64,000 nucleotides of DNA from ZC4RG35 sp040878345. GTDB lineage: Bacteria; Actinomycetota; Acidimicrobiia; Spongiisociales; ZC4RG35. The stretch covers positions 62,001-126,000 of the forward strand of contig JBBDML010000003.1 of NCBI GenBank assembly GCA_040878345.1, read 5' to 3'. The notes below the pieces were generated by a model. The model saw nothing but the letters and a program-made list of their open reading frames with translations, had not been told where the DNA came from and made no database searches. This document shows positions 34,133 through 42,217 of the stretch, piece by piece. The number at the start of each line of letters is the position of its first letter. Position 1 is the first letter of the stretch. The position numbers and the translations under genes are program-made.

Positions 34133-34179
34133 TTCTGTGCGGATCTGTGACGGAGGGGTTCGCGCGAATCCGCACAGAA
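34133..34179. terminator. Hairpin between convergent genes
   Basis: Perfect 12-base arms TTCTGTGCGGAT (34133-34144) and ATCCGCACAGAA (34168-34179) around a 23-base loop that holds the palindrome TTCGCGCGAA. It sits between the ends of the capA-like gene and the leftward chaperone operon, so it may terminate both. No T-run on the rightward side; GAAGAAAA follows on the right. Confidence 0.6.
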
Positions 34180-34202
34180 CGAAGAAAACCGCTTGGAGCC
34201 GC

Positions 34203-34475
34203 CTAGAAGGGCCAGCCGCCACCGAGGCCGGTGGCCATCGAGACCGCGTTCTCCCCGACTTCACCGTCCGGGATCAGTTGGGCCCGTCCGCGGCGGCCTT
34301 CTAGTGTCTCCAATTCGACCACCAGGGCCTTGCCGGCGACCGCGGTGCCCTTGAGCGTCTGCACCGATCCCCTCCAACTCCCCACATCGGGGTCGGGCTC
34401 CAATGTGGCGGACCCGGTGGTCAGCAGGACACCGTCGCTCCCGATGATGCGCACCGGCCCTTGGTATCCATCCAT
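34203..34475 (-). CDS. Small protein of unknown function, last gene of dnaK operon
   Basis: 90 residues. The ATG at 34475 overlaps the hspR stop (TGATG; a GTG one codon earlier is also possible), so it is translationally coupled to hspR. Soluble, rich in Gly and beta-prone stretches (GPVRIIGSDGVLLTTGSATLEPDPDVGSWRG, ALVVELETLEGRRGRAQLI), ending GLGGGWPF. No cysteines or membrane segment. I do not recognise the family; its place suggests a heat-shock-linked role. Confidence 0.65.
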   Translation of the reverse strand: MDGYQGPVRIIGSDGVLLTTGSATLEPDPDVGSWRGSVQTLKGTAVAGKALVVELETLEGRRGRAQLIPDGEVGENAVSMATGLGGGWPF

Positions 34476-34867
34476 CACCGGTCCTGTCCGAAGAGCTTGG
34501 TGACCTGGCTGCGCAGCACGATCTCCCCACGGCCAGCCTTGGTCATCTCGCCGAGACGCCGCTCGGTCTCCTCCTCCATGGCCTCGATCTTGTCACGGAG
34601 CCGGTCCACCTTCCGTTTCAGCTGGCGGTTCTCCTCTTGGAGGGCGAGAACGCGACGCACCCCCTCCAGGTTGAGGCCCTGGCTGGTCAGCTCCTGGATG
34701 AGCTGGAGGCGCTCGATGTCCTCCTGGGAGTAGCGACGGGTCCCGCCCGGGGTGCGAAAAGGGTCGATGAGGCCCTTCCGCTCGTAGATGCGAAGGGTCT
34801 GGGGGTGCATCCCGGCGAGTTCGGCTGCAACCGAGATCACGAACACCGCTCTGGTCGGCTCACTCAT
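34475..34867 (-). CDS. hspR: HspR, MerR-family heat-shock repressor
   Basis: 130 residues from ATG 34867, with GGAG six bases upstream; a TTG at 34879 is less likely. MerR winged helix: VISVAAELAGMHPQTLRIYERKGLIDPFRTPGGTRRYSQEDIERLQLIQELTSQGLNLEGVRRVLALQ, then a coiled coil (about 80-110). HspR represses the dnaK and clpB operons through HAIR sites, using DnaK as co-repressor. Fourth gene of the operon, just after dnaJ. Confidence 0.95.
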   Translation of the reverse strand: MSEPTRAVFVISVAAELAGMHPQTLRIYERKGLIDPFRTPGGTRRYSQEDIERLQLIQELTSQGLNLEGVRRVLALQEENRQLKRKVDRLRDKIEAMEEETERRLGEMTKAGRGEIVLRSQVTKLFGQDR

Positions 34868-34879
34868 CTTGGGCTCCAA

Positions 34880-36001
34880 TCATCTCAGATGGGATCGGGG
34901 ATCTTCGGTTTCCAGCTCGGCGAGCTCTTCGAGGAGCCGCTTCTCCTCCTTCGACACCTTCGTTGGGACCGCGACCTGGACGGTCACCAATAGGTCACCT
35001 GCCCTCCCACTCTCGGGGACGATGCCTCGCCCCCTGACGCGAAAGGTCTTTCCCCCAGGTGTCCCCGGAGGGATCTTGACCTTGACCCCGCCATTCAGGG
35101 TGGGCACGTCGATCTTGGTCCCCAGGGTGGCTTCGGTGTAGGTGATCGGAACGCTGAGGGTGAGATCGTCTCCCCTTCTCCCGAATAGAGGGCTTGCCGC
35201 CACCCTGATCCTGACCAGGAGATCGCCGGGGGGGCCACCATTCGACCCCGGGCCACCCTTGCCCTTCAGTCTCAGGGTGCTCCCGTCCTTGACCCCGGCC
35301 GGCACCCGGAGCTTGACCTCACGGGTCCGGTTCTCGACACCACTGCCCCGGCACAGGTTGCATGGGGTCTCGATGATGCGGCCCGCTCCCCGGCACTGGG
35401 GGCAGGGTTGGGAGAATGAGAAGAAACCCTGGTTCTGGGCGACGGTGCCCCGTCCCCCGCAAGTGGGGCAGGTCTGGATCGGGGTGCCCGGCTCGGCGCC
35501 CACCCCACCGCAACGGGAGCAGGCTGCGGCACCCCTGACCATGACTGCGGTGGTGACCCCGAAGGCGGCATCCTCGAACCCGATCGAGAGCTCGGTCTGA
35601 AGGTCGGCGCCACGGGCGGGGCCCGCCGACCGTCCGCGACCGCCGAAGATGTCGCCCAGCCCACCGAACCCACCGAGAAGGTCCTGGAGGTCTTCAACCC
35701 TCACTTGCTGGCCCCCAAAACCGCCGAACCCTCCTTGCTGGCCCCCAAAGCCGCCAAAGCCGCCCGACCCGGCCACCCTGCGCACCTGGTCGTACTCCTT
35801 GCGTTGCTCGGGGTCGGACAGGGTGGCATAGGCCTCGGAGATCTCCTTGAACCGCTCCTCGGCCGAGGGGTCATCGGGGTTGGCGTCCGGGTGGTGCTTC
35901 TGGGCCAGCCTCCGGTAGGCCTTCTTGACGTCTTCGGCGGGGGTGTCCTTGTCGACCCCCAAGGTCTTGTAGAAGTCTTTCTCGATCCAGTCCCGGTTCA
36001 T
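34880..36001 (-). CDS. dnaJ: DnaJ co-chaperone
   Basis: 373 residues. J domain with HPD (KHHPDANPDDPSAEERFKEISEAYATLSD), a Gly/Phe-rich linker (FGGFGGQQ repeats, about 80-105), four zinc-binding CxxCxGxG repeats (CSRCGGVG, CPTCGGRG, CPQCRGAG, CNLCRGSG), and a C-terminal substrate domain. It stimulates DnaK and delivers clients. The N-terminal MNRDWIEKDFYKTLGV resembles actinobacterial DnaJ1. It overlaps grpE by four bases. Confidence 0.96.
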   Translation of the reverse strand: MNRDWIEKDFYKTLGVDKDTPAEDVKKAYRRLAQKHHPDANPDDPSAEERFKEISEAYATLSDPEQRKEYDQVRRVAGSGGFGGFGGQQGGFGGFGGQQVRVEDLQDLLGGFGGLGDIFGGRGRSAGPARGADLQTELSIGFEDAAFGVTTAVMVRGAAACSRCGGVGAEPGTPIQTCPTCGGRGTVAQNQGFFSFSQPCPQCRGAGRIIETPCNLCRGSGVENRTREVKLRVPAGVKDGSTLRLKGKGGPGSNGGPPGDLLVRIRVAASPLFGRRGDDLTLSVPITYTEATLGTKIDVPTLNGGVKVKIPPGTPGGKTFRVRGRGIVPESGRAGDLLVTVQVAVPTKVSKEEKRLLEELAELETEDPRSHLR

Positions 36002-36588
36002 TCCTCTGCTTCCAGCATCACCGTTGCCGCCCGCAACACCCGGCTCCGGAGTCGATATCCCCTTCTCAGCTCCTTGGAGACGACCAGCCGGGTGGCGCCG
36101 GCGGGTGCTCCTACCGGCTCATGGATCTCGGGGTCGAAGGGCTCACCGACGGTGGGTATCACCTCGAGGCCCTCCGACTCCAGCGACTTGAGCAGCTGCT
36201 CCCTGATGTTGAGCATCCCCGAGTAGAGGAGACGCTCCGTGTCGGAGCCCGGTTCGGTGGCCAGGGCGGCGTCGAACGAGTCGAGGACCGGCATCAAGCC
36301 CTGCACCACCCGCTCGGTGGCCCGATCGAGAGTGGCGGCGCTCTCCTTCATCATCCGCTTTCGATAGTTGTCGAAATCGGCTGCCACCCGTCTCAGGTCG
36401 TCGAGATACGCCCCTGCCTCTTCTCGAGCGGTCTTGAGCTCCGTGAGAAGGAGCGAGATGGCCTCATCCTTGTCGGCGGGCAGCTCGAGCCCGAGTGAGT
36501 GCGGGTCAGGAGATGCCGGGTCTTGCTCGACCAGGCTGGCCCCGACCCTCGGGTCGTCTTCAGGGACGCCCGACGTGGGGTCATTCAT
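35998..36588 (-). CDS. grpE: GrpE nucleotide-exchange factor
   Basis: 196 residues from ATG 36588, eight bases inside dnaK. An acidic, disordered N-terminus, then a long helix (KDEAISLLLTELKTAREEAGAYLDDLRRVAADFDNYRKRMMKESAATLDRA) and the beta domain with the signature EGLEVIPTVGEPFDPEIHEPVGAPAG and VVSKELRRGYRLRSRVLRAATVMV-like end. It releases ADP from DnaK. Confidence 0.95.
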   Translation of the reverse strand: MNDPTSGVPEDDPRVGASLVEQDPASPDPHSLGLELPADKDEAISLLLTELKTAREEAGAYLDDLRRVAADFDNYRKRMMKESAATLDRATERVVQGLMPVLDSFDAALATEPGSDTERLLYSGMLNIREQLLKSLESEGLEVIPTVGEPFDPEIHEPVGAPAGATRLVVSKELRRGYRLRSRVLRAATVMLEAEE

Positions 36589-38404
36589 CCTCTTCAACGA
36601 TCTCCGCCTCGACGATGTCGTCATCCCCGCCATCGGCTGCCTCCTGGGAGGATGCCTGGGAAGCGGCCGCCTGCTGGTAGAGACGGGTGGCCATGGCCTG
36701 GCTGGCCTGGATCAGCTCGTCCATCTTGGTCCTGACCGTCTCTGTCTCGGAGTCGTCGGACTCGAGTGCCTCCCGGAGTGCGCCGACACCCGACTCGATG
36801 GCCGACTTCTCGTCATCGGTCATCTGCTCACCCTGCTCCTGGACCAACTTCTCGGTCTGGTGGATGAGCTGGTCTGCCTGGTTGCGGGTCTCCACCGACT
36901 CCCGGCGCTGGGCGTCCTCCTCGGCATAGGCCTCGGCGTCCTTGACCATCTGATCGATCTTGTCCTTGGACAGGGCGGTGCCACCGGTGATGGTGAGCTT
37001 CTGTTCCTTGTTGGTGGCCAGGTCCTTGGCGTGGACATGGACTATCCCGTTGGCGTCGATGTCGAAGGTGACCTCGATCTGCGGTATGCCCATAGGGGCA
37101 GGCGGGATCCCGGTGAGACGGAACTTGCCAAGGCTGTTGTTGTCGTTGGCCATGGTCCGCTCACCCTGCAGCACGTTGATCTCCACCTCGGGCTGGTTGC
37201 TCTCGGCCGTGGTGAATATCTCGGACCGCTTGGTGGGGATGGTGGTGTTGCGCTCGATCATCCGGGTCATCACCCCGCCTTTGGTCTCGATGCCCAGGGT
37301 GAGGGGAGTGACGTCGAGTAGCAGGATGTCCTTGACGTCGCCCTTGAGGACACCGGCCTGGATGGCGGCACCGGCGGCGACCACCTCATCGGGGTTGACA
37401 CCCTTGTGAGGGTCCTTGCCGGTCAGCTCCTTCACCAGCTCCTGGACTGCCGGCATCCGGGTGGAGCCTCCCACCATCACCACGTGGTCGATCTTGGAGA
37501 TGGCGATGCCGGCGTCCTTGATCGCCTGTTCGAAGGGCCGGCGTGTTCTTTCCAGGAGCTCCTCGGTGAGCTTTTGGAGCTCAGACCGGCTCAATTTTGC
37601 CTGCATGTGGAGCGGGCCGGTGTCGGTGGCGGTAATGAAGGGGAGGTTGACCTCGGTCTCGACCACCGAGGAGAGCTCGATCTTGGCCTTCTCGGCTGCC
37701 TCCTTCAGACGCTGCATCGCCATCCGGTCCTTGCTCAGATCGACCCCATGATCGTTCTTGAAACCGGTGACCAGCCACTCGATGACCCGCTCGTCCCAAT
37801 CATCGCCACCGAGGTTGGTGTCACCGGAGGTGGCTTTGACCTCGAAGACCCCGTCGCCGATCTCGAGGACCGAAACGTCGAAAGTGCCTCCGCCCAGGTC
37901 GAAGACCAGGATGGTGTGGTCGTCGGTCTCCTTGTCGAGCCCATAGGCAAGTGAGGCCGCGGTGGGCTCATTGATGATCCTGAGCACGTTGAGCCCGGCG
38001 ATCTGACCGGCTTCCTTGGTGGCCTGTCGTTGGGCGTCATTGAAGTATGCAGGGACGGTGATGACCGCGTCGCCGACGGTGTCGCCGAGGTAGGACTCGG
38101 CGTCCCGCTTGAGCTTCATCAGGATGCGGGCCGAGACCTCTTGGGCCGAATATTCCTTGCCGTTGACATCGATCGACCAATCGGTCCCCATCTGCCGCTT
38201 CACCGAGCGGACGGTGTGATCGGGATTGGTGATCGCCTGACGCTTGGCCACCTCCCCGACCAGGACCTCGCCGTCCTTGAAGGAAACGATGGACGGGGTG
38301 GTCCTGCCACCCTCGGCATTCGGGATCACGGTGGGCTCGCCACCCTCCAACACTGCGATCGCGCTGTTGGTGGTGCCGAGATCGATACCCACGGCTCTAG
38401 ACAT
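36581..38404 (-). CDS. dnaK: DnaK chaperone (Hsp70)
   Basis: 607 residues. ATPase domain begins VGIDLGTTNSAIAVLEGG, with IINEPTAASLAYGLDK, FDLGGGTFDVSVLEIG and VMVGGSTRMPAVQELV; the substrate domain contains LLDVTPLTLGIETKGGVMTRMIERNTTIPT; then a helical lid and acidic tail. GGAGG lies eight bases before the ATG. First gene of the leftward operon dnaK-grpE-dnaJ-hspR-unknown, the standard actinobacterial order. Confidence 0.97.
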   Translation of the reverse strand: MSRAVGIDLGTTNSAIAVLEGGEPTVIPNAEGGRTTPSIVSFKDGEVLVGEVAKRQAITNPDHTVRSVKRQMGTDWSIDVNGKEYSAQEVSARILMKLKRDAESYLGDTVGDAVITVPAYFNDAQRQATKEAGQIAGLNVLRIINEPTAASLAYGLDKETDDHTILVFDLGGGTFDVSVLEIGDGVFEVKATSGDTNLGGDDWDERVIEWLVTGFKNDHGVDLSKDRMAMQRLKEAAEKAKIELSSVVETEVNLPFITATDTGPLHMQAKLSRSELQKLTEELLERTRRPFEQAIKDAGIAISKIDHVVMVGGSTRMPAVQELVKELTGKDPHKGVNPDEVVAAGAAIQAGVLKGDVKDILLLDVTPLTLGIETKGGVMTRMIERNTTIPTKRSEIFTTAESNQPEVEINVLQGERTMANDNNSLGKFRLTGIPPAPMGIPQIEVTFDIDANGIVHVHAKDLATNKEQKLTITGGTALSKDKIDQMVKDAEAYAEEDAQRRESVETRNQADQLIHQTEKLVQEQGEQMTDDEKSAIESGVGALREALESDDSETETVRTKMDELIQASQAMATRLYQQAAASQASSQEAADGGDDDIVEAEIVEEDE

Positions 38405-38427
38405 CTGAAGACCTCCGGTCGCTTAGT

Positions 38428-38459
38428 TGAGTCTGACGCGATGGTACAACCTGAGTCTG
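38428..38459 (-). promoter_or_regulatory. Direct repeat in dnaK upstream region
   Basis: TGAGTCTG occurs at 38428-38435 and 38452-38459. The first is preceded by T to give TTGAGT, a half HAIR site. No second inverted half is at the canonical 7-base spacing, so HspR binding here is only a possibility. Confidence 0.3.
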
Positions 38460-38493
38460 GTTATGTCATATTCCGGGTGTTCCTCGTTGTCCT

Positions 38494-38553
38494 AGTGGCC
38501 CGTCGCCCAAATAGCTACTCGGCGACACCGCGGCATCAATTGAGCGACAGACC
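38494..38553. repeat. Dispersed repeat, family 2, short copy
   Basis: About 60 bases starting AGTGGCCCGTCGCCCAAA and ending with a block around CATCAATTGAGCGACAG. Both ends match the longer copy at 62580-62740, but about 100 central bases of that copy are absent here. It begins one base beyond the stop of the leftward cytochrome gene. Confidence 0.9.
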
Positions 38554-38554
38554 G

Positions 38555-38986
38555 CTAGGACGCCAGCGAATCGATGTACGCGATCAGATCGTCTATCTCC
38601 TCCTCGGTGAGCTGGTCACCGAAGGTGGAGGGCATCACGTCATCGAATCCGGCCACGACCTGGGACGAAGGGTCGACTATCGAGTTGAACAGGTAGCTGT
38701 TGTCGGCCCGCACGAACCCACCGGCGGTCAGGGGCCGGTCCGAGCCGGCGAGACCCTTCCAGGTCGGGCCGCTGGCGGCCGAGCCATCCACCGTGTGACA
38801 TTGGAGACAGGCCGCTCCCTCGGCGAGGACCGCCCCTCGCGCCGCCGCCTCAGGGTCGAATGTGACTGAAGGGGTGGTGGGGTCACTCCCGTCGGAGGGC
38901 AGCGGCTCGCCAGTGAGGAGGAAGAGCCCCAGCCCGAGCCCGAGGACGATCGCCACCGCCAGCGCCCCCTCGGTCCAATATCTCAT
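38555..38986 (-). CDS. Membrane-anchored monohaem cytochrome c
   Basis: 143 residues. An N-terminal anchor (about 6-25), an acidic/Pro linker, then a class I cytochrome c domain with haem site CLQCH, and Met ligand in FDDVMPSTFGDQLTEEEIDDLIAYI. Probably carries electrons on the outer face of the membrane to a terminal oxidase. No oxidase gene is adjacent. Confidence 0.9.
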   Translation of the reverse strand: MRYWTEGALAVAIVLGLGLGLFLLTGEPLPSDGSDPTTPSVTFDPEAAARGAVLAEGAACLQCHTVDGSAASGPTWKGLAGSDRPLTAGGFVRADNSYLFNSIVDPSSQVVAGFDDVMPSTFGDQLTEEEIDDLIAYIDSLAS

Positions 38987-38994
38987 GTCGGCTG

Positions 38995-39064
38995 AACCGT
39001 AGACATTGGCAACGGCAAACCCGGGCTTGAGCCGGCCCAGCCCGTATATTCCCGGTCTACGGTT
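38995..39064. promoter_or_regulatory. Inverted 10-mers flanking a divergent promoter region
   Basis: AACCGTAGAC at 38995-39004 and its reverse complement at 39055-39064, 50 bases apart. One lies eight bases before the leftward cytochrome ATG, the other five bases before the rightward ATG at 39070, so each gene has the same sequence just ahead of its start. Confidence 0.45.
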
Positions 39065-39069
39065 GCTCG

Positions 39070-39786
39070 ATGCTGCCCCCGCTCACCGACGCCTTCGCCC
39101 CCACCAGGGACGCCCTCCACCAGGTCGCCTTCTATGCACTGGCGCCGGCGCGGTATGCCGCGGTGGGCCGGATGGGACTGCGCCCCACCGCCTCGGGCTT
39201 CGGCACACCGGAGTTCGCAGGTCGGGTCGCCAGGGTGGAGAGCGATCTGCTGGTCCACGAGACCGGAGACGGTGTCGCCACCCGGACCATCACCTCCGTC
39301 CGCGACGCCGCCGACTTTTTCGGGCCCGGGTATCGCGTCGATTGGTTCGGCGACTTTCGCGACCCACCGGCCCCGGCCGACCCAGACGCCCCTCTCGGCA
39401 TTGACGTTTCATCCGCAACCGCCATCAGCGACTGGTTCTGGTTCGGCCAGCGAGTCCTGGAGAGGTTCGGATTCGGAGCCGCGGTGGAGGACGAGGTCGT
39501 CGAGATCCAGTTGTGGCCCGAGCATTTCGACCTGGCCCTGGAGGCCGGGTCCGCCGACAAAGGCAGGAGGGCCAGTTATGGAGCCTCGCCGGGTGATCGT
39601 CACCACGACCTTCCTTATGTCTACGTCGCTGCCTGGGACGAGATCGACCGCTCCAATCCTTTCTGGAAGGACCAACACTTCAACGGGGCCAGTCTCGGCT
39701 ACGGAGACCTGGCGTCGAGCGATGACCACGAACAGACCGCCCTCGACTTCCTAATCGAGGGTTATCGGATCCTTCACACGCGCTGA
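39070..39786 (+). CDS. Conserved-looking hypothetical protein
   Basis: 238 residues, soluble, no signal peptide. Acidic and rich in Trp, Phe and Asp; segments such as RTITSVRDAADFFGPGYRVDWFGDFRDPP, EDEVVEIQLWPEHFDLALEAG and LPYVYVAAWDEI suggest a compact alpha/beta fold. I do not recognise a family. It overlaps the convergent phosphatase gene by 36 bases. The upstream inverted 10-mers may link its expression to the cytochrome gene. Confidence 0.75.
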   Translation: MLPPLTDAFAPTRDALHQVAFYALAPARYAAVGRMGLRPTASGFGTPEFAGRVARVESDLLVHETGDGVATRTITSVRDAADFFGPGYRVDWFGDFRDPPAPADPDAPLGIDVSSATAISDWFWFGQRVLERFGFGAAVEDEVVEIQLWPEHFDLALEAGSADKGRRASYGASPGDRHHDLPYVYVAAWDEIDRSNPFWKDQHFNGASLGYGDLASSDDHEQTALDFLIEGYRILHTR

Positions 39787-40236
39787 CACCAGCGAGGCGA
39801 TCATTCCCGCGGCGGCCGTCCGGACGATGTCAATGGTCTCACGGTAACCCTTTTCCGACCCACCCCAAGGGTCGGGGACCTCGTCCTCCTCCGAAGCGGG
39901 GTCATAGGTCCGGAACAGCCTCACCTTCGCCCTGGCTGCCAGGCTCGGGGCCAAGGAGAGCACGTCACGAAGGTTGGAACGATCCATCACCACGATGGCG
40001 TCGAACCTCTCGAAGTCGGCAACTGTGAACTTACGCGCCCGGCCGTCGATCATCAGCCCCACCCTGGCCCCGGCCGCCACTGCTTCGGGGTGTGGGGGCT
40101 CGCCGATGTGCCATGAGCCGGTCCCCGCCGAGTCGACGTCCAGGACTACGCCCGCCTCCGCCGCAGCCTCCCTGATGGCGGCCTCAGCCGCAGGCGAGCG
40201 GCAGATGTTCCCGGCACAAACGGCCAGCACTCTCAT
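39751..40236 (-). CDS. Low-molecular-weight protein-tyrosine-phosphatase-like protein
   Basis: 161 residues. The catalytic P-loop is at the N-terminus (VLAVCAGNICRSPAAEA; Cys7, Arg13) and the general acid Asp lies in VPDPWGGSEKGY near 126, so it looks active. Substrates may be phosphotyrosine or arsenate-like. Its ATG overlaps the stop of the methyltransferase gene (four bases), and its 3' end overlaps the convergent hypothetical gene. Confidence 0.92.
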   Translation of the reverse strand: MRVLAVCAGNICRSPAAEAAIREAAAEAGVVLDVDSAGTGSWHIGEPPHPEAVAAGARVGLMIDGRARKFTVADFERFDAIVVMDRSNLRDVLSLAPSLAARAKVRLFRTYDPASEEDEVPDPWGGSEKGYRETIDIVRTAAAGMIASLVSARVKDPITLD

Positions 40237-41153
40237 GGTCTCGCCCGATCGATCCGCTCGGCGGCCAAGTCGAGATACGACTGGTCGGTGTCGAAGCCGA
40301 TGTAGTGCCGCCCCGTTTCGATTGCGGCGACCGCACTCGAGCCCGATCCGATGAAAGGGTCGAGAACCAGGTCGCCCCGGTAGGTGTAGAGCTCGATGAG
40401 GCGACGGGGCAGCGCCACCGGAAAGGGGGCGGGGTGGCCGACCCTGGTGGCGCTCTCCGAGGGGATCTCCCACACGTCGATGGTGGCTTCGAGGAACTGG
40501 TCGGTGTCGATGGTCGCCTGGTGGGGGAGGCCCAATCTCTCACGGGCCCCCGGCTTGATCGCCCGGTCGAAGCGCCCTTTGGAGGCGATGACCACCCGTT
40601 CGGTCACGTCGCGCAGCACCGGATTCTGCGGTGAGAGATACGACCCCCAGGCGCAACTCCCTCCCGCCCCCTTGGCCTTCTGCCAGATCACCTCACCCCG
40701 CAACAGCATGCCCAGGTCGTCCTGGAGGATGGTGATCACATCGGCGGACAGGGAGCGATATGGCTTGCGCCCCAGGTTGGCGACATTCACCGCCATCCGG
40801 CCCCCCGGCTCCAGCTTGCTCAGGCTCAGCTCGAGGACGTCGCCGAGCATCTCCAGGTACTCGACGTAGTCGGCCGGCACCGCTCCGGAGACCAGGTCCG
40901 CCTCGTACTCCTTCCCGGTGAAATAGGGGGGTGAGGTGACCACCAGTGCTACCGACCGATCGGCGACTTGATCCACGGTCATGGTGCGGGCATCACCACA
41001 GAACAAACGGTCGACCACCACCGGTGGCTCGATCCGGTCGTCGGTCGAGATGACCGGCGGCGTGAACCTGTCATAGAACGGGGTGGCGTCGTGAGATTCC
41101 CGCTTCCCCGACCCGAATTCGGAGGTGACCGTTGCCAACCGATGTCTTGCCAT
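40233..41153 (-). CDS. Orphan DNA methyltransferase, SPPY type
   Basis: 306 residues. Amino-methyltransferase motifs in beta-class order: motif IV TSPPYFTGKEYE near the N-terminus, then the AdoMet-binding DPFIGSGSSAVAAIETGRHYIGFD near the C-terminus. SPPY suits N4-cytosine or N6-adenine methylation. No restriction endonuclease gene is near, so it may act in gene control or replication timing. It overlaps the phosphatase gene and is divergent from a GNAT gene. Confidence 0.9.
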   Translation of the reverse strand: MARHRLATVTSEFGSGKRESHDATPFYDRFTPPVISTDDRIEPPVVVDRLFCGDARTMTVDQVADRSVALVVTSPPYFTGKEYEADLVSGAVPADYVEYLEMLGDVLELSLSKLEPGGRMAVNVANLGRKPYRSLSADVITILQDDLGMLLRGEVIWQKAKGAGGSCAWGSYLSPQNPVLRDVTERVVIASKGRFDRAIKPGARERLGLPHQATIDTDQFLEATIDVWEIPSESATRVGHPAPFPVALPRRLIELYTYRGDLVLDPFIGSGSSAVAAIETGRHYIGFDTDQSYLDLAAERIDRARP

Positions 41154-41221
41154 CGTCGGGAAAGTTACCCCCGGCCCGCTTGACAGCCACGGACCACCGG
41201 AGGTACGACAATGCGCCGACC

Positions 41222-41800
41222 ATGCGAGTCGACATCCCAGAGAGCCGGCCGAGGGTCGAAGTCCAGTTGGACGACGGCTCCCTCGCCGTGCTCAGTCCCC
41301 TGTCGAAGGAGGATAAGCACTATCTGGTGGAAGGCCTCGAGGAGATGTCGATCGAGAGCAGGTTCAGCCGGTTCGGCCAGGGCCGTTATGGGCTCACCGA
41401 GGGCGAGTGGGACTACCTGACGGACGTCGACCAGAGCCGGCACGTCGCCTGGGGGGCGGTGGTCGACGGCTTCGGCGCCGGCGTCGGGCGGTACATCATG
41501 CTCGACACCGGTGACTGTGCCGAGGTCGCCATGACCGTCCTCGACGAGTACCAGGGCAGGGGTGTGGGCACTGCCCTGTTCTTGGCCCTGGTGGCGGTGG
41601 CCAGGTCTGACGGGGTGCCCGCCCTTTGTTTCGACGTGGTGCCCTCCAACAACCGGGTCCTCGAGTTCCTCTCGATAGCCAACGCCGAGGTCTCCGAGTC
41701 AGGCGGTCTGGTCGAGGGGCGGATCAGCCTGGATCAGGAGATCCCCCTGGAACACGAAGCCGAGTTTGTGGAGGCGATGAGGTCGTTCCGGGCCGGCTAA
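41222..41800 (+). CDS. GNAT-family acetyltransferase
   Basis: 192 residues from ATG 41222. N-terminal LSPLSKEDKHYLVEGLEEMSIESRFSRF, then the acetyl-CoA motif AEVAMTVLDEYQGRGVGTALFLALVAVARSDGVPALCFDVVPSNNRVLEFL. It resembles the GNAT modules of protein acetyltransferases such as Pat. Substrate unknown. Its stop overlaps the convergent msrB stop within CTAA. Confidence 0.88.
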   Translation: MRVDIPESRPRVEVQLDDGSLAVLSPLSKEDKHYLVEGLEEMSIESRFSRFGQGRYGLTEGEWDYLTDVDQSRHVAWGAVVDGFGAGVGRYIMLDTGDCAEVAMTVLDEYQGRGVGTALFLALVAVARSDGVPALCFDVVPSNNRVLEFLSIANAEVSESGGLVEGRISLDQEIPLEHEAEFVEAMRSFRAG

Positions 41801-42216
41801 TCGCCGTCCTGGTCAGGCTCGGGCCCACCCTCATCGAGATCAAGGGATGCCGAGTTGATGCAATAGCGGAGACCGGTGGGGTTGGGGCCGTCGTCGAACA
41901 CGTGACCGAGATGACCCCCGCAGTTGGAGCATCGGACCTCGGTGCGGACCATGCCGTAGGACCGGTCGTCGACTTCTTCGATCATGTCGGAGTCGACGGG
42001 CTGGTAGAAGCTGGGCCATCCCGATCCCGACTCGTACTTGGTGTCGCTGGAGAACAGCTCCATCCCGCACCCGGCGCACCGATAGAGCCCCTCCTTCTTG
42101 GAGTCCCAGTACTTCCCGGTGAAGGCCCGTTCCGTTCCGCCCTGGCGAAGGACCTGGAATTGCTCGGGGTCCAGCTTGACTCTCCACTCGGCCTCGTTGG
42201 CGGGCATGTCGCTCAT
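41797..42216 (-). CDS. msrB: Methionine-R-sulfoxide reductase B
   Basis: 139 residues from ATG 42216. Repairs methionine-R-sulfoxide in proteins using thioredoxin. Zinc cysteines in RCAGCG and RCSNCGGHLGHVF; catalytic Cys in LRYCINSASL; substrate-binding SGSGWPSFYQPV. Complete. It starts one base after the Nudix gene stop. Confidence 0.95.
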   Translation of the reverse strand: MSDMPANEAEWRVKLDPEQFQVLRQGGTERAFTGKYWDSKKEGLYRCAGCGMELFSSDTKYESGSGWPSFYQPVDSDMIEEVDDRSYGMVRTEVRCSNCGGHLGHVFDDGPNPTGLRYCINSASLDLDEGGPEPDQDGD

Positions 42217-42217
42217 C

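Noticed and set aside
38420..38460. A full HAIR operator before dnaK
   Set aside because: TTGAGT is present but the sequence seven bases on (GATGGT) does not match ACTCAA, so it is kept only as a weak direct-repeat feature.
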